Positions 1-5,416 of a DNA stretch of 15,136 bases are shown here, one piece after another. This DNA is from Coriobacteriaceae bacterium (lineage in GTDB: Bacteria; Actinomycetota; Coriobacteriia; Coriobacteriales; QAMH01). The stretch's first letter is position 1. Every line of letters starts with the position of its first letter. The stretch spans positions 1 to 15,136 of the forward strand of contig SFLO01000004.1 of assembly GCA_004553405.1 (NCBI GenBank), written 5' to 3'. The position numbers and the translations under genes are program-made. The notes below the pieces were generated by a model. The model ran no database searches, was not told the DNA's origin, and saw only the letters and a program-made list of their open reading frames with translations.

Positions 1-530
1 GGTACCGATGGCAGCGAGACCAGCGACACCAGCGCCGTGAACAGCGACCCTATCATTATGCCGGCCAGCACCACGGTGTTCACCTGCCGGCCGCCCCGGC
101 CCGATCCCGCAAGGTAGGTGAGCGCCACAGCCAGCATGCCCATGATGAGCGCCAGCGCCTGCACGCCCATGAGCCCCAGCCCCATAAGCAGCCCCAGCGC
201 CGCCCCGAAGCTCGCGCCCGAGGCCACGCCCAGCGTATCCGGCGTGGCCAGCGGATTGGCAAACAGGCTCTGGAACGCACAGCCCGAGGCCGACAGCCCC
301 GCGCCGACCAGCAGCGCCATCAGTATGCGCGGCAGCCGTATCGACCACAGCACCATGTCGGTCTGGCGCAAGCTTTCAACGGCCATGCCCAGGTTGGCTC
401 CCAGCGAGCGCAGCATATCGCCGGGCGTTATCCATATGCGCCCCACGCACAGCGCCGCCAGCGCCGCCGCAATCGGGAACAGCGGCAGCAGCGCTGCGGC
501 GCGGCGCGAGAGCGCTCCGCTCACTCGCAT
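1..530 (-). CDS. FecCD/BtuC-type ABC transporter permease, 5' part only (runs off window)
   Basis: Inner-membrane permease of a metal-chelate importer (iron siderophore, haem or cobalamin; substrate not decidable). About 176 codons are open from ATG at 530-528 to the window edge, so the C-terminal half is missing. A hydrophobic helix spans about residues 13-30. It is followed by the family signature: RLPRILMALLVGAGLSASG, then FQSLFANPLATPDTLGVASG, which matches the conserved RLPR...GA.L..SG...Q...NPLA.P..LG..SGA pattern of BtuC/FecC/FhuB proteins. Further hydrophobic stretches follow. The start overlaps the end of the upstream regulator gene by 10 bases; a GTG two codons later (524-522) would give a 4-base GTGA overlap and is an equally good start. 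Either way the two genes look translationally coupled. Ile codons are mostly ATA (6 of 8), as in its left-half neighbours. The family call is firm; the ligand is unknown. Confidence 0.9.
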   Translation of the reverse strand, partial: MRVSGALSRRAAALLPLFPIAAALAALCVGRIWITPGDMLRSLGANLGMAVESLRQTDMVLWSIRLPRILMALLVGAGLSASGCAFQSLFANPLATPDTLGVASGASFGAALGLLMGLGLMGVQALALIMGMLAVALTYLAGSGRGGRQVNTVVLAGIMIGSLFTALVSLVSLPSV

Positions 531-784
531 GCGTGCGTGATCACGTTGGAGTACGCGGTCTTGGCGCTCACGCCGGGCAGCTTCCCGATCTTGCCCGAAA
601 GCGCGCTTATCACGTCCTGCGGCGCGTCCACCGCTATGCTGATTATGTTCAGCTCCTTTTCGCGGTACGGTATGCCCATGCGCCCGATTATGTAGCGGCC
701 ATACTCGTGCAGTATCGCGTTCATCTTCTCGACCGAATCCGGGCTTTCGACTATTATGCCGATTATCGCCACGCGTGTGTCCAT
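521..784 (-). CDS. TM1266-family putative regulator (iron-only hydrogenase system type, ACT/NikR-C-like)
   Basis: Small 87-residue protein starting MDTRVAIIGIIVESPDSVEK, with a middle GRYIIGRMGIPYREKELNII and an end KLPGVSAKTAYSNVI. This is the layout of the TM1266 family, usually annotated as a putative iron-only hydrogenase system regulator. It has an alternating beta-alpha-beta fold resembling ACT domains and the NikR C-terminal domain. Family members are about 80-90 residues, so this one is full length. The start at 784 is set by GGAGGG about seven bases upstream; the frame stays open upstream to a GTG at 922, but that part covers the promoter-proximal leader and its hairpin. It overlaps a FecCD permease gene and is first in that operon. 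A ligand- or metal-sensing role for the transporter is inference from context. No hydrogenase gene is visible. Confidence 0.8.
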   Translation of the reverse strand: MDTRVAIIGIIVESPDSVEKMNAILHEYGRYIIGRMGIPYREKELNIISIAVDAPQDVISALSGKIGKLPGVSAKTAYSNVITHACE

Positions 785-804
785 GCTCTTGCCCTCCGCA
801 TTCA

Positions 805-886
805 ATATTTCCGTATAACAAAAAAGCGACCGCACCTGTACAGATGCAGTCATACGCACTTCGCCCTTGAAAGCATATTTCCGTAT
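805..886 (-). repeat. 12-base direct repeat flanking the leader hairpin
   Basis: ATACGGAAATAT (minus strand) occurs exactly twice, at 886-875 and 816-805, 70 bases apart, one copy on each side of the terminator-like hairpin. Function unknown; it could be a protein or RNA binding site in the leader. Confidence 0.55.
820..851 (-). terminator. Terminator-like hairpin in the leader (candidate attenuator)
   Basis: Read on the minus strand, positions 851-842 (GACTGCATCT) pair with 837-828 (AGGTGCGGTC) over ten pairs including two G-U wobbles, around a GTAC loop. GC and six Ts (825-820) follow. This is a standard intrinsic terminator shape. It sits about 70-100 bases after the predicted start site and about 35 bases before the regulator ATG, with no gene upstream that it could be ending. 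It is therefore either a transcription attenuator or the end of a short RNA. No known riboswitch class was recognised in the leader. Confidence 0.6.
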
Positions 887-928
887 CTTCCATCTCAAAA
901 CAGCGTTTTCGATGTCAGGCACGCATCC

Positions 929-957
929 AGTATAGCATTACTGCCGCCATTTGTCAA
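929..957 (-). promoter_or_regulatory. Sigma-A-type promoter for the TM1266/permease operon
   Basis: On the minus strand, TTGACA (957-952), a 17-base spacer, and TATACT (934-929). Transcription would begin near 922, leaving a leader of about 140 bases before the ATG at 784. The -35 box lies nine bases from the -35 box of the divergent promoter. Confidence 0.75.
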
Positions 958-966
958 TGCGCGCGG

Positions 967-994
967 TTGACATGCGCGGCCGGGAGTGTATAAT
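967..994 (+). promoter_or_regulatory. Consensus promoter for the radical SAM/transglutaminase operon
   Basis: TTGACA (967-972), a 16-base spacer, and TATAAT (989-994), both hexamers perfect. Expected start near 1001, then AAAGGAG (1012-1018) and the ATG at 1025. With the divergent -35 box it forms the inverted repeat TGTCAA-N9-TTGACA (952-972), a possible shared operator. Confidence 0.85.
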
Positions 995-1024
995 AGCAGT
1001 AGACAAACTCTAAAGGAGCACAAT

Positions 1025-2161
1025 ATGCCGCCGCTTACGCTGATGATAAAACCCGTTTCCAGCGCGTGCAACATGCGCTGCAAGTACTGCTTCTACGCCG
1101 ACGTAACGCGCCACCGCGACACGCCCTCGTTCGGCACGATGTCGCGCGAGACGCTCGACAAGCTGGTGCGCCGCGCCTTTGCCTACGCCGAGGGCAGCGT
1201 GAGCTTCGCCTTTCAGGGCGGCGAGCCCACGCTGGCCGGCGTGGACTTTTTCCGCGAGCTGCTGGCGCTGGAGCGCCGCTACAACTCCCGCCACATAGAG
1301 GTGAACAACTCCATACAGACCAACGCCTTCGACCTGAGCGACGAGCTGATAGAGGTGCTGCGCCAGGGCCGCTTCCTGGTGGGCGTGTCGCTGGACGGCC
1401 CGGCCTCCATACACGACCGCATGCGCATAGACGCGCGCGGCGAGGGCACGCACGCGACCGTCACGCGCAACTTGGAGCGGCTCAGGGCCGCGGGCGTGGA
1501 GTACAACATACTGTGCGTGGTGAACCGCTACATAGCCCAGGCCCCGCGCGAGGTATGGAACGCCCTCGCGCCGCACACGTACCTGCAGTTCATACCCTGT
1601 CTGGACGGCTTTGACGGGGTGAGCGCCGACTATTCGCTGACGTCGGAGGACTATCTGAACTTCCTAAAGGTCACGTTTGACCTGTACTATCAGGCCTACC
1701 GGCAGCGCAAATATGTATCGGTGCGCACGTTCGACAACTACGTGGGCATACTGCTGGGACAGCTGCCCGAGAACTGCGCCATGCAGGGGCGCTGCGGCAT
1801 ATACTACCTGATAGAGGGCGACGGCGGCGTGTATCCCTGCGACTTCTACGTGCTGGACAGGTGGCGCATGGGCAACATAAACACGGCCTCCTTCCGCACG
1901 CTGGCGGCCAGCCCCGTCGCCGCCGAGTTCCGCGCGCAGTCGCACTACTCCTCCCCCGAGTGCACCCAGTGCAAATGGGCGCAGCTCTGCCGGGGCGGCT
2001 GCAAGCGCGACCGGGAGCCCTTTGTGGAGGTTGCGTCGGGCGACGGCACCATGCTCCGGCCCGGGCTCAACCGCTTCTGCGGCGCGTTTTGCGAGTTCTT
2101 CGAGTACAGCTACGGGCGCATGGAGGAGATGGCGCGCGACATAGCAAGGAGGCAGGGGTGA
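1025..2161 (+). CDS. Anaerobic sulfatase-maturase-type radical SAM/SPASM enzyme
   Basis: 378 residues. Family members (anSME) oxidise an active-site Cys or Ser of a partner, classically a sulfatase, to formylglycine in the cytoplasm using S-adenosylmethionine. Visible features: N-terminus MPPLTLMIKPVSSACNMRCK; radical SAM cluster Cys15, Cys19, Cys22; QGGEPTLAG at 64-72; NSIQTN near 95-100; and a C-terminal SPASM region with Cys251, 257, 272, 313, 316, 322, 326, 352 and 356 for two auxiliary 4Fe-4S clusters. The PCDFYVLDRWRMGNI stretch carries Asp278, at the place of the Asp proposed as catalytic base in the C. perfringens enzyme. The start is fixed by the promoter and SD; an in-frame GTG at 986 lies inside the -10 region. 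All 14 Ile codons are ATA. The stop shares one base with the next ATG (TGATG). No sulfatase lies in the window, so the substrate could be different. Confidence 0.9.
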   Translation: MPPLTLMIKPVSSACNMRCKYCFYADVTRHRDTPSFGTMSRETLDKLVRRAFAYAEGSVSFAFQGGEPTLAGVDFFRELLALERRYNSRHIEVNNSIQTNAFDLSDELIEVLRQGRFLVGVSLDGPASIHDRMRIDARGEGTHATVTRNLERLRAAGVEYNILCVVNRYIAQAPREVWNALAPHTYLQFIPCLDGFDGVSADYSLTSEDYLNFLKVTFDLYYQAYRQRKYVSVRTFDNYVGILLGQLPENCAMQGRCGIYYLIEGDGGVYPCDFYVLDRWRMGNINTASFRTLAASPVAAEFRAQSHYSSPECTQCKWAQLCRGGCKRDREPFVEVASGDGTMLRPGLNRFCGAFCEFFEYSYGRMEEMARDIARRQG

Positions 2162-2907
2162 TGCGCAGGGGCTATGACATATTCGGACGGGCCTACGGCG
2201 CCATGCTGCGCAGCGACCCTCACGCGGCCGGCTCGATAGACCATGAGCTGATAAGGCGCATGGCGCTGCTGGACGCAGACTCGCGCGCTGAGCTGTACGC
2301 GGGCGTTCCCATTCCACGCGATCTGCGTCGGCATGAGCTATACCCAATGGCGCAGGGCCTTCGGGGCGCGAACGAGCGCCAAAGCGTGCGCAATGCGCTC
2401 GACACCACCAGCGCCATAGCGCTCGCATACGACACGGACATAGGCGACATGGTGTTCGGCGGTACGGAGCGCGCCATACTTGCGCGTGGTACCGACTGGT
2501 GCGCTGACATGGCACGTGTGGGCGCGGTGTTGCTCATGTGCCTGGGCATACCGGCGCGCATAGTCCACCTCGCAAATCCGGAAATGGCCTATCACGGCCA
2601 CGTCGTCGTTGAGGCTTACTATGAGGGCGCATGGGGCGTGTGCGACTTCATTTACGGATACATGTTCCACGCCGGGCGGCCTCTGAGCGCATGGGAGCTT
2701 CAGTGCAACCGCGAACTGATGCAACCGACCGTTGGCGAGGAATTCTTTGGCGAATACGCAGGGCTGTATGGTTGCGTAGCCATAAGCGACTACGATCCCA
2801 TGAATTCGGCAAACGACTACTCCGAATCGCGCGCCAACGAGTACACGCTGAGGTTGATACGCGAGGGCGCGCACGGTGGTCACTGGTTTATGGGCGAGGA
2901 GAGTTGA
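2161..2907 (+). CDS. Transglutaminase-like (papain-fold) domain protein
   Basis: 248 residues, no signal peptide or membrane segment seen, so probably cytoplasmic. The transglutaminase-core triad is visible: Cys114 in GTDWCADMARVGAVLLMCLG, followed by IPARIV as is typical after the catalytic helix; His147 in YHGHVVVEAYYEGAW; and Asp162 in GVCDF. The family covers cysteine proteases, transglutaminases and peptide N-glycanase relatives; which reaction occurs here cannot be told. The ATG overlaps the radical SAM stop by one base, which implies coupled translation and a shared task. A radical SAM modifier paired with a papain-fold protein suggests protein or peptide modification plus cleavage or crosslinking, but this is inference. 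A bidirectional terminator follows at 3096-3129. The N-terminal 100 residues match nothing I recognise. Confidence 0.75.
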   Translation: MRRGYDIFGRAYGAMLRSDPHAAGSIDHELIRRMALLDADSRAELYAGVPIPRDLRRHELYPMAQGLRGANERQSVRNALDTTSAIALAYDTDIGDMVFGGTERAILARGTDWCADMARVGAVLLMCLGIPARIVHLANPEMAYHGHVVVEAYYEGAWGVCDFIYGYMFHAGRPLSAWELQCNRELMQPTVGEEFFGEYAGLYGCVAISDYDPMNSANDYSESRANEYTLRLIREGAHGGHWFMGEES

Positions 2908-2928
2908 CAGCGCAAGGATGTGAAGATG

Positions 2929-3059
2929 CTGCGCACTGCGCAGATCGATGTGCCTGCGTACGATGTTCATTCCGCCTGCGCCGTATCTGACGCGCGGAGG
3001 GAATAGCCCTGCGGCTACGGGGGACGAAAGTGAGGCCGCATTTGCACGCCCAGCGTGCA
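2929..3059. repeat. Run of three short hairpins in the intergenic stretch
   Basis: CTGCGC/GCGCAG (2929-2943, 3-base loop), TGCGGC/GCCGCA (3010-3015 with 3035-3040) and TGCACGC/GCGTGCA (3043-3059, 3-base loop), all perfect arms. None is followed by a T run. The density suggests a palindromic intergenic repeat unit or a structured 3' untranslated RNA; no known RNA family was recognised. Confidence 0.5.
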
Positions 3060-3073
3060 GGTTAGAGGATTGA
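2948..3073 (+). CDS. Possible small ORF after the radical SAM/transglutaminase pair (41 codons)
   Basis: ATG at 2948 to TGA at 3073, beginning MCLRTMFIPPAPYLTRGG and ending with an acidic-then-Cys tail (ARPACRLED). It lies 40 bases after the transglutaminase-like gene and before the shared terminator, on the same strand. No Shine-Dalgarno is seen before the ATG, nor before the internal ATG at 2963. The stretch is full of inverted repeats, so the open frame may be accidental. A peptide next to a SPASM radical SAM enzyme merits a conservation check, but coding status is doubtful. Confidence 0.2.
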   Translation: MCLRTMFIPPAPYLTRGGNSPAATGDESEAAFARPACRLED

Positions 3074-3090
3074 GCAGCCCACAGCATGAA

Positions 3091-3135
3091 AAAGTCCCCC
3101 GCAAGCGCCACTATGAGCGCAGGCGGGGGCTTTTG
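3091..3135. terminator. Bidirectional intrinsic terminator between convergent genes
   Basis: CCCCCGC-aa-GCGC (3096-3108), an eight-base loop, then GCGC-ag-GCGGGGG (3117-3129): eleven base pairs around a symmetric two-base internal loop. A-rich sequence lies on the left (3089-3093) and CTTTTG on the right (3130-3135), so it can work in both directions: for the plus-strand pair ending at 2907 and for the minus-strand mrp gene ending at 3141. Confidence 0.8.
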
Positions 3136-3140
3136 ACGTT

Positions 3141-3959
3141 TCAGGTGAGCTCGTCCAGCATCTTGTCCAGCCAATCGCCCTCAAACAACTCTATCGCGCC
3201 CTTGTCGCAGGCGGCGGCCAGCTTGGGGTTGATGGGCAGGCGCGCGGTCGTGGCTATGCCGTGGCGCGCGGCGATATCGTCCAGGTGGCTCTCGCCGAAC
3301 GGATAGATGCGCTTGCCGCAATCGGGGCACTCGATGTAGGACATGTTCTCGACCAGGCCCAGCACGGGTATGTTCATCATCGCGGCCATGTTGACGGCCT
3401 TTTCGACTATCATGCCCACCAGCTCCTGGGGCGAGGTCACTATCACCACACCGTCCAGCGGCACGGACTGGAACACGGTGAGCGGCACGTCGCCGGTTCC
3501 CGGAGGCATGTCGATGAACATGATGTCGCAGTCGCCCCAGATGACGTCGGTCCAGAACTGCTTGACCGTGCCGGCGATGATGGGCCCGCGCCATACGACC
3601 GGGTCGGTATCGTTTTCCAGCAGCAGGTTGAGCGACATGGCCTTTATGCCGGTCTTGGTATCGACCGGGAAGATGCCGTCCTCAGAGCCGTAGGCCTTCT
3701 GCTTGAGGCCGAACGCCTTGGGTATCGAGGGACCGGTTATGTCCGCGTCCAGCACGGCGGTGCTCAGGCCCAGCCTGCGCGCGCCCACGGCCAGCAGCGC
3801 CGTGACCATGGACTTGCCCACGCCGCCCTTGCCGCTGACCACGCCTATGACCTTCTTGATATGGCTGCCGGCATGAGGCTCAGCCAGCAGGCTCTCGGGC
3901 TTGCGGCTGGAGCAGTTAGCCGAACAGCTCGAGCAATCATGACTACAATTTTCGCTCAT
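3141..3959 (-). CDS. mrp: Mrp/NBP35-family Fe-S cluster carrier ATPase
   Basis: 272 residues. Cytoplasmic P-loop ATPase of the MinD/Mrp class that binds a 4Fe-4S cluster at a dimer interface and passes it to apoproteins. N-terminal Cys cluster CSHDCSSCSANC (Cys5, 9, 12, 16), a form common in clostridial members. Deviant Walker A GKGGVGKS at 43-50, DADITGPSIP at 71-80, the IDMPPGTGD motif at 149-157, and the cluster-binding CPDC pair Cys211/Cys214. The start at 3959 has GGAGG about eight bases upstream; the upstream frame extension to 4247 crosses the promoter and is not coding. It is transcribed alone from the promoter at 4008-4035 and ends at the bidirectional terminator. The left-half genome carries several Fe-S proteins (anSME, the 4Fe-4S reductase) that would be plausible clients; this link is inference. 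Confidence 0.93.
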   Translation of the reverse strand: MSENCSHDCSSCSANCSSRKPESLLAEPHAGSHIKKVIGVVSGKGGVGKSMVTALLAVGARRLGLSTAVLDADITGPSIPKAFGLKQKAYGSEDGIFPVDTKTGIKAMSLNLLLENDTDPVVWRGPIIAGTVKQFWTDVIWGDCDIMFIDMPPGTGDVPLTVFQSVPLDGVVIVTSPQELVGMIVEKAVNMAAMMNIPVLGLVENMSYIECPDCGKRIYPFGESHLDDIAARHGIATTARLPINPKLAAACDKGAIELFEGDWLDKMLDELT

Positions 3960-4007
3960 GGAACCAACCTCCGTGGATATAATTGGCAAAAGCCATAAAC
4001 CCTTTCT

Positions 4008-4035
4008 ATTATACCCTATTATGCGCGATTTGCAA
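4008..4035 (-). promoter_or_regulatory. Promoter for mrp
   Basis: On the minus strand, TTGCAA (4035-4030), a 16-base spacer, and TATAAT (4013-4008), about 50 bases before the ATG. Six bases further upstream lies the perfect 12-base palindrome TTTGCGCGCAAA (4042-4053), a candidate operator. Confidence 0.7.
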
Positions 4036-4082
4036 GCACTTTTTGCGCGCAAATGTAAAATAGCGGGGCGCTGAACGTTCAA

Positions 4083-4132
4083 GCGCGGCCCCATACCGAG
4101 CGTTTGTCGGGCGCTGGGGTATGGGGCCGCGC
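4083..4132. repeat. 15-bp perfect inverted repeat downstream of the Fe-S reductase gene
   Basis: GCGCGGCCCCATACC (4083-4097) and GGTATGGGGCCGCGC (4118-4132) are exact complements; inside, AGCG/CGCT (4099-4102 with 4112-4115) extends the stem. It lies 21 bases after the reductase stop, so it likely ends that transcript. No T run follows directly; a weak AGCG-CCC-CGCT-ATTTT hairpin comes later on the minus strand (4072-4056). A palindromic repeat family is an alternative. Confidence 0.65.
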
Positions 4133-4153
4133 ATCGACTAAATGCGGGCGTGT

Positions 4154-5284
4154 TTACGCGCGGAACTCGGCGTCGATGTCGGCCAGCAGCTGACGAATCG
4201 GGAACTTCTGCGGACAGGCCGACTCGCACTTGCCGCACTTGACGCACTGGGAGCCGTCGTGCTTTTCGGCAGCCAGCTTGGCGTAGACCTTGCGGTAGTG
4301 CTCCATGTCGTCAAACATGGTGCAGGTATCGAGCTCGCGGAATATGCGGTCGATATGTACCTCCTTGGGGCAATCGGCGCAGTAGCGGCAGCCGGTGCAG
4401 CCCACGCGCACGCGGCTCTCATAGGCCTCGCGCACGGCGGTCAGCTGCGCGCGCTCCTCCTCGCTCAGGCAGTTGGCCGAAGCGTCGGCGAATATGCGCA
4501 GGTTGTCCACCAGCTGGTCCATGTTGGACATGCCGGAGAGTATCACCTTGACCGCGGGCTGGTCGTATATCCAGCGGAAGCACCAGTCGATGTGCGTGCG
4601 CTTTTCGGCGAGGCGGTCATAGGCCTCGGCGACGTTCGCGGGCGGGTTCTTGGCCAGCATGCCGCCGCGCAGGGGCTCCATAACGACTATGCCTATGCCC
4701 TTGCTGCCGGCATAGCGCACGCCCTCCAGCGTGGCCTGGTTGAACTCGTCGAGCAGGTTCATCTGCACCTGGGCCAGCTTCCAGTCGTAATCGTCGACCA
4801 TCTCGCGGAAGGCGGCGGCGTTGTCGTGGAACGAGAAGCCCGGGTAGCGGATCTTGCCCTTTTTGACCATGTCGTCCAGGAAGCGCTTGTAATCCAGCTT
4901 CTGCATCTCGTGGAAGCGCTCCAGACCCAGCGCATGCAGCAGGTAGAAGTCGACGTGGTCCGTCTGCAGGCGGCTCAGCTGCTCGTCCAGCAGGCGCTCC
5001 ATGTCGTCGTAGGTCTTGACCAGCCATACCGGCAGCTTGGTCGTGAGCGTCACCTTTTCGCGATAGCCGTCCTTGAGCGCCTTGCCTACCAGCACCTCGC
5101 TCATGCCGCCATGATAGCCGTAGGCGGTGTCGACATAGTTTACGCCGTGGTCGATGGCGTAGCGTATGAGCGCTATCGCCTCGGGCTCGTTGATGGAGCC
5201 ATCCTCGTTGGTGGGCAGGCGCATGCAGCCCATGCCCAGCAGGGAAGCGCTTATGTCGGTACCCGGAAAGCTGCGGTATTCCAT
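4154..5284 (-). CDS. Aldo-keto reductase with C-terminal 2x[4Fe-4S] ferredoxin-like domain
   Basis: 376 residues. Residues 1-290 form the AKR barrel: MEYRSFPGTDISASLLGMGC start, catalytic tetrad Asp52, Tyr57 (DTAYGY), Lys83 (TTKLP) and His117 (YLLHAL). The C-terminal part has two 4Fe-4S motifs: Cys296, 299, 302, 305 (CTGCRYCADC followed by P) and Cys347, 350, 353, 357 (CVKCGKCESACP). This fused form is common in anaerobes, annotated as aldo/keto reductase with 4Fe-4S binding; substrates are mostly unknown, and electron transfer between NAD(P)H and a ferredoxin-linked partner is a fair inference. The start is set by AGGAGG seven bases before the ATG at 5284; a longer frame to 5401 runs through a hairpin and is rejected. 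The gene lies 132 bases downstream of the kinase gene on the same strand. Ile codons are often ATA, as across the left half. Confidence 0.9.
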   Translation of the reverse strand: MEYRSFPGTDISASLLGMGCMRLPTNEDGSINEPEAIALIRYAIDHGVNYVDTAYGYHGGMSEVLVGKALKDGYREKVTLTTKLPVWLVKTYDDMERLLDEQLSRLQTDHVDFYLLHALGLERFHEMQKLDYKRFLDDMVKKGKIRYPGFSFHDNAAAFREMVDDYDWKLAQVQMNLLDEFNQATLEGVRYAGSKGIGIVVMEPLRGGMLAKNPPANVAEAYDRLAEKRTHIDWCFRWIYDQPAVKVILSGMSNMDQLVDNLRIFADASANCLSEEERAQLTAVREAYESRVRVGCTGCRYCADCPKEVHIDRIFRELDTCTMFDDMEHYRKVYAKLAAEKHDGSQCVKCGKCESACPQKFPIRQLLADIDAEFRA

Positions 5285-5353
5285 ATTATTTCCTCCTAAA
5301 CAGGCGCGGCGCGCCCTGAATGTATCGAATGTTTTTGATATGTCGTCCACTAT

Positions 5354-5411
5354 ATGGCGGCATACGCACCGCAGGGAAGCGCAGGACACGCCCTGCGGCA
5401 CTCGCCGCCAT
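5354..5411. repeat. Nested long hairpin between kinase and reductase genes
   Basis: Outer arms ATGGCGGC (5354-5361) and GCCGCCAT (5404-5411), inner arms CCGCAGGG (5369-5376) and CCCTGCGG (5391-5398), all perfect. It begins six bases after the kinase stop on the minus strand. No T run follows, so it may be a Rho-dependent or processing/stability element rather than a plain terminator. Confidence 0.6.
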
Positions 5412-5416
5412 GAGAG

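Noticed and set aside
785..922. Upstream extension of the TM1266-like frame to a GTG
   Set aside because: It covers the leader hairpin and T run; the extra residues match no family and the ATG at 784 has a good SD.
986..1024. Upstream GTG start for the radical SAM gene
   Set aside because: It lies in the promoter -10 region; AAAGGAG and the family-typical MPPL start place translation at 1025.
2904..2932. TTGACA at 2904-2909 as a promoter
   Set aside because: No -10-like hexamer at 15-19 bases; it overlaps the stop of the transglutaminase-like gene by chance.
3960..4247. N-terminal extension of mrp
   Set aside because: It crosses a consensus promoter and a 15-bp inverted repeat; the Cys-rich start with GGAGG is typical.
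4142..5299. 385-codon plus-strand frame opposite the aldo-keto reductase
   Set aside because: Antisense shadow; the reductase has its catalytic tetrad, Fe-S motifs and a good SD.
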